Shown here piece after piece: positions 5,859 through 8,132 of a stretch of DNA of 8,132 bases; the first letter of the stretch is position 1; each line of letters opens with the position of its first letter. Source of the DNA: Tissierellia bacterium (GTDB lineage Bacteria; Bacillota; Clostridia; Tissierellales; Tissierellaceae); contig JAAYLY010000081.1 of NCBI GenBank assembly GCA_012521625.1, positions 1 through 8,132 on the forward strand. Reading direction: 5' to 3'. Under the pieces are notes generated by a model. That model made no database searches and was not told the origin of the DNA. It saw only the letters and a list, made by a program, of their open reading frames with translations. The translations under genes and the position numbers were made by a program.

Positions 5859-6080
5859 ATGAATATGGCAAGTAAAGAACAATTAAATAAAATTGCTATC
5901 TTTTGCGATAAGTACCGTAACAAAAATAGGGCTTCAGATGGGTCATTAAAAATGAGCGCCCAGGAAGAAAGGAAGAGCTGTACTAATTGTACCCATTTTA
6001 CAAAGGATCATACCTGTGAACTGAACCTAATCGATAAGGTCTTATCTTCCTTAGCCATGGAAAATGAACTTAAATCATAG
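5859..6080 (+). CDS. Small Cys-rich protein, possible metal-binding knuckle
   Basis: This 73-residue soluble protein has no signal peptide or membrane segment. Its C-terminal half contains C41-x2-C44-x-H46-x6-C53, with a further His51 and an isolated Cys16. The pattern suggests a small zinc- or iron-binding knuckle, followed by a helical tail (ELNLIDKVLSSLAMENELKS). The N-terminal half is polar and Lys-rich. I recall similar small clostridial proteins but know no function, so none is assigned. Two ribosome binding sites overlap, AAGGAG at 5846-5851 and AGGAG at 5852-5856. The first suits the ATG at 5859 (7 nt) and the second suits the ATG at 5865 (8 nt, 71 aa). I chose 5859, with low certainty. 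Only a weak promoter is visible (TTTAGA 5812-5817, TGTAAT 5835-5840). It is divergent from rex and lies 62 nt before the ABC-F gene, so co-transcription is plausible. Confidence 0.8.
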   Translation: MNMASKEQLNKIAIFCDKYRNKNRASDGSLKMSAQEERKSCTNCTHFTKDHTCELNLIDKVLSSLAMENELKS

Positions 6081-6142
6081 GACTATGAATAGGGTGGTTT
6101 TTTTGATACAATTGTACTGACATATAGTTTAGGGGGATTTAA

Positions 6143-8050
6143 ATGTTAGTACTTTCATGCAGCAACATAACTAAATCCTACATCATAGATACCATCTTAG
6201 AGGGTGTTAGCTTCACAGTAGAAGACGGTGATAAGGTAGGCCTAATAGGCCCCAATGGATCAGGAAAGACCACCCTATTCAACATCTTAGCTGGTGAAAG
6301 CCATCAAGATAGTGGGGATATATATATTCAAAAAGATTTAGTAATAGGATACTTAAAGCAACACGTTAAGATAGATAGCGAGAAAACCTTATATGAAGAA
6401 TGTCTGGAAGTATTTGACTATCTAATTGAAATGGAAAAGTCTCTAAGGGAATTAGAAGAGGAAATTTCTAACCTTAGTCTTAAGGGAGATAGTGATGAGC
6501 TAGATAAGCTGATGAATAAATATGCCAATCTGTCAGAAAGGTTCAACGCCATAAATGGATATGGTTTTAAATCTGAAATCAAGGGTACGCTATTAGGATT
6601 AGGGTTTAAAGAAGAAGATTTCCATAAGGAGGTTAATCTATTAAGCGGTGGACAGAAATCCAGATTAGCCTTGGGAAAGCTTCTTCTTCAAAAACCCGAT
6701 CTTTTATTGCTAGACGAACCTACTAACCATCTAGATATAGAGGCTATAGATTGGCTGGAGAAGTTTTTAAAGGATTATAAGGGGGCAGTCCTTATCATAT
6801 CCCACGACAGGTACTTCCTAGATAATGTGGTCAACAGGATCTTTTATTTAGAGAATAAAAAAATAACTATCTATAACACCAACTATAGTAAATTCATGGA
6901 GCAGAGGAAGAAGGATTTAGAAGTCCTTAAAAAACAATATGAAGACCAGCAGCGGGAGATTAAAAGGCAGGAAGAAATCATAGCTAGGTATAAGAACTAT
7001 GGAAATATAAGGTATATTAGGCAGGCCCGCAGCAGGCAGAAGATGCTTGATAAGATGAAGCTAATAGATAAACCTGTAGAAAATAAAAGATCTAAAATTA
7101 GGTTTGAGCCAGAGATTAAATCCGGTAGGGACGTTTTAATGGTTGAAAACCTAAGAAAGGGCTTCGACGATTTTACCCTGTTTCAGGATATTAACTTCAA
7201 TATTTACAGGGGGGAAAAAGTCGGCCTAATTGGCCCTAATGGTGTCGGCAAAACCACCCTCTTTAAAATCCTACTGGGCCAAATGGATTACGATGAAGGT
7301 AGGATTATAAAGGGAACCAATGTACATCCTGCCTACTTTGACCAGGAGATGGCTAACCTCAACCTAGATAAGACGGTTATAGATGAAATATGGGATGAAT
7401 ATCCAAAGCTGACCTATTATGAAATTAGGACTATTCTTAGTCAGTTCCTCTTCCTTGGTGACGATATATTCAAGGAGATAGCTGACCTAAGTGGTGGTGA
7501 AAAGGGTAGATTAAGTCTACTTAAACTCATGCTTTCCAAAGCCAACTTCCTATTGATGGACGAGCCTACTAACCATTTAGATATTGATTCTAAGGAAGTA
7601 TTAGAGGATGCCCTTTTAGATTATGAGGGTACGGTCTTGGTCATCTCCCACGACAGGTATTTTTTAAATAGGGTAGCTGATAAGATCTTGGAACTTACTG
7701 AAGATGGAATCCAGGAATATCTGGGTAATTACGATTATTATTTAGAAAAGAAAAATGAAGTCAACTATGAGGAAGAGGATGATCAGGCTAAGACTAAAAC
7801 ACAAATCAAGCTAGAAAGAAAGAAGGAAAAGGAATTACAGGCTAAGGAAAGGGAAAGGAAGAAAAAAATCGCCAAATTAGAAGAAAGAATAGCAGACTTG
7901 GAAGATTCTATAGAGGAGATAGATAAGCAATTATACGATCCTAAGATATATGAAGACCACCAGCAGGTTGTAGAACTAAATCGAAAAAGGGAAGAATTAC
8001 AAGCTAGCTTGGATGAATTATACGAAGAGTGGATATTATTAGTAAATTAA
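6143..8050 (+). CDS. ABC-F family ATPase, YdiF-like (ribosome-associated)
   Basis: This protein has two ABC ATPase domains in one chain and no membrane segments, so it is not a transporter. ABC-F proteins bind the ribosomal E site and act in translation or antibiotic protection. Domain 1 has Walker A GPNGSGKTT (36-44), signature LSGGQ (167-171), Walker B with D191-E192 and H-loop His221. Domain 2 has Walker A GPNGVGKTT (364-372), LSGGE (449-453), D473-E474 and His503. All catalytic residues are present. The basic helical linker (about 240-325) is the P-site-tRNA-interacting region. A charged coiled coil (about 545-635) containing YDPKIYEDH resembles the YdiF group, and the length of 635 aa also fits. 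Nothing in the linker marks it as a resistance factor, so a housekeeping role is more likely. The ATG at 6143 follows AGGGGG (6131-6136) by 6 nt. No strong promoter lies in the 62-nt gap. Confidence 0.92.
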   Translation: MLVLSCSNITKSYIIDTILEGVSFTVEDGDKVGLIGPNGSGKTTLFNILAGESHQDSGDIYIQKDLVIGYLKQHVKIDSEKTLYEECLEVFDYLIEMEKSLRELEEEISNLSLKGDSDELDKLMNKYANLSERFNAINGYGFKSEIKGTLLGLGFKEEDFHKEVNLLSGGQKSRLALGKLLLQKPDLLLLDEPTNHLDIEAIDWLEKFLKDYKGAVLIISHDRYFLDNVVNRIFYLENKKITIYNTNYSKFMEQRKKDLEVLKKQYEDQQREIKRQEEIIARYKNYGNIRYIRQARSRQKMLDKMKLIDKPVENKRSKIRFEPEIKSGRDVLMVENLRKGFDDFTLFQDINFNIYRGEKVGLIGPNGVGKTTLFKILLGQMDYDEGRIIKGTNVHPAYFDQEMANLNLDKTVIDEIWDEYPKLTYYEIRTILSQFLFLGDDIFKEIADLSGGEKGRLSLLKLMLSKANFLLMDEPTNHLDIDSKEVLEDALLDYEGTVLVISHDRYFLNRVADKILELTEDGIQEYLGNYDYYLEKKNEVNYEEEDDQAKTKTQIKLERKKEKELQAKERERKKKIAKLEERIADLEDSIEEIDKQLYDPKIYEDHQQVVELNRKREELQASLDELYEEWILLVN

Positions 8051-8069
8051 TAATATCCACCCTTTTTTT
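8029..8069 (+). terminator. Intrinsic terminator overlapping the ABC-F stop codon
   Basis: A perfect 13-bp stem (8029-8041 with 8048-8060) has a 6-nt loop and is followed by CCTTTTTTT (8061-8069). The left arm encodes the last residues of the ABC-F protein, and the right arm begins with its TAA stop codon. Confidence 0.9.
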
Positions 8070-8077
8070 AATACTTA

Positions 8078-8116
8078 CACACAATCTCCACAGACTTATC
8101 CCCAGGAAGTTGTGTG
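8078..8116. repeat. Inverted repeat enclosing two DnaA-box-like sequences
   Basis: CACACAA (8078-8084) and TTGTGTG (8110-8116) are exact 7-bp inverted repeats. Between them lie TTATCCCCA (8096-8104), one mismatch from the DnaA box TTATCCACA, and ATCTCCACA (8084-8092), two mismatches from it. Both have the same orientation and start 12 nt apart, a spacing seen in tandem DnaA boxes. The window ends 16 bases later, so whether this is part of an origin, a DnaA titration site or chance cannot be decided. Confidence 0.35.
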
Positions 8117-8132
8117 ATATATAAGGTTTTCC

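Noticed and set aside
6076..6104. Possible terminator after the small Cys-rich gene (CATAG/CTATG then a run of seven T at 6098-6104)
   Set aside because: The hairpin has at most 4-5 A/T-rich pairs with too small a loop, and it is separated from the T-run, so termination is not convincing.
6103..6128. Possible promoter for the ABC-F gene (TTGATA, TATAGT)
   Set aside because: The spacer is only 14 nt, too short for a standard sigma-A promoter.

Overview
The window looks like an ordinary chromosomal housekeeping segment from a low-GC Gram-positive anaerobe of the Clostridia/Tissierellia type. The DNA is AT-rich, with AGA/AGG arginine and ATA isoleucine codons used freely, strong AAGGAG-type ribosome binding sites, and intrinsic terminators after nearly every gene. 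The gene content fits too: an NAD-type glutamate dehydrogenase resembling that of Peptoniphilus, an Ogg of the clostridial type, and a Rex with the clostridial version of the DNA-binding loop. The species cannot be named from the sequence alone.

Layout, left to right. Positions 1-44 (minus) hold the first 14 codons of a DUF554-type membrane protein that runs off the left edge. A divergent promoter region follows, with a consensus sigma-A promoter (169-197) and a CIRCE-like HrcA operator (203-229). It leads into htpG (257-2116, plus), the Hsp90 chaperone. A convergent gap (2117-2398) contains a strong bidirectional terminator and a short repeat that duplicates the end of the next gene. Glutamate dehydrogenase (2399-3670, minus) is preceded by a 36-bp palindrome (3740-3775) and by a frameshifted, unrecognised coding remnant (about 3782-4030, minus). 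Next come an 8-oxoguanine DNA glycosylase (4073-4942, minus) and the redox-sensing repressor rex (5057-5719, minus), each with its own promoter and terminator. Divergent from rex are a small Cys-rich protein (5859-6080, plus) and a YdiF-like ABC-F ATPase (6143-8050, plus), which may be co-transcribed. The ABC-F terminator overlaps its stop codon. The last 60 bases contain two DnaA-box-like sequences inside a short inverted repeat.

The genes do not form one pathway. They are mostly single-gene transcription units for protein quality control (HtpG), nitrogen and amino acid catabolism (glutamate dehydrogenase), oxidative DNA damage repair (Ogg), NADH/NAD+ sensing (Rex) and ribosome-associated ATPase function (ABC-F). 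A loose theme links Rex to glutamate dehydrogenase, because oxidative glutamate deamination produces the NADH that Rex senses. No Rex-like operator was seen at the glutamate dehydrogenase promoter.

I found no defence system, mobile element, CRISPR array or RNA gene, and no convincing novel system. The points most worth checking are regulatory: the CIRCE-like site on htpG, a Rex-like operator on rex itself, the palindrome before glutamate dehydrogenase, the frameshifted remnant, and the possible DnaA boxes at the right edge.
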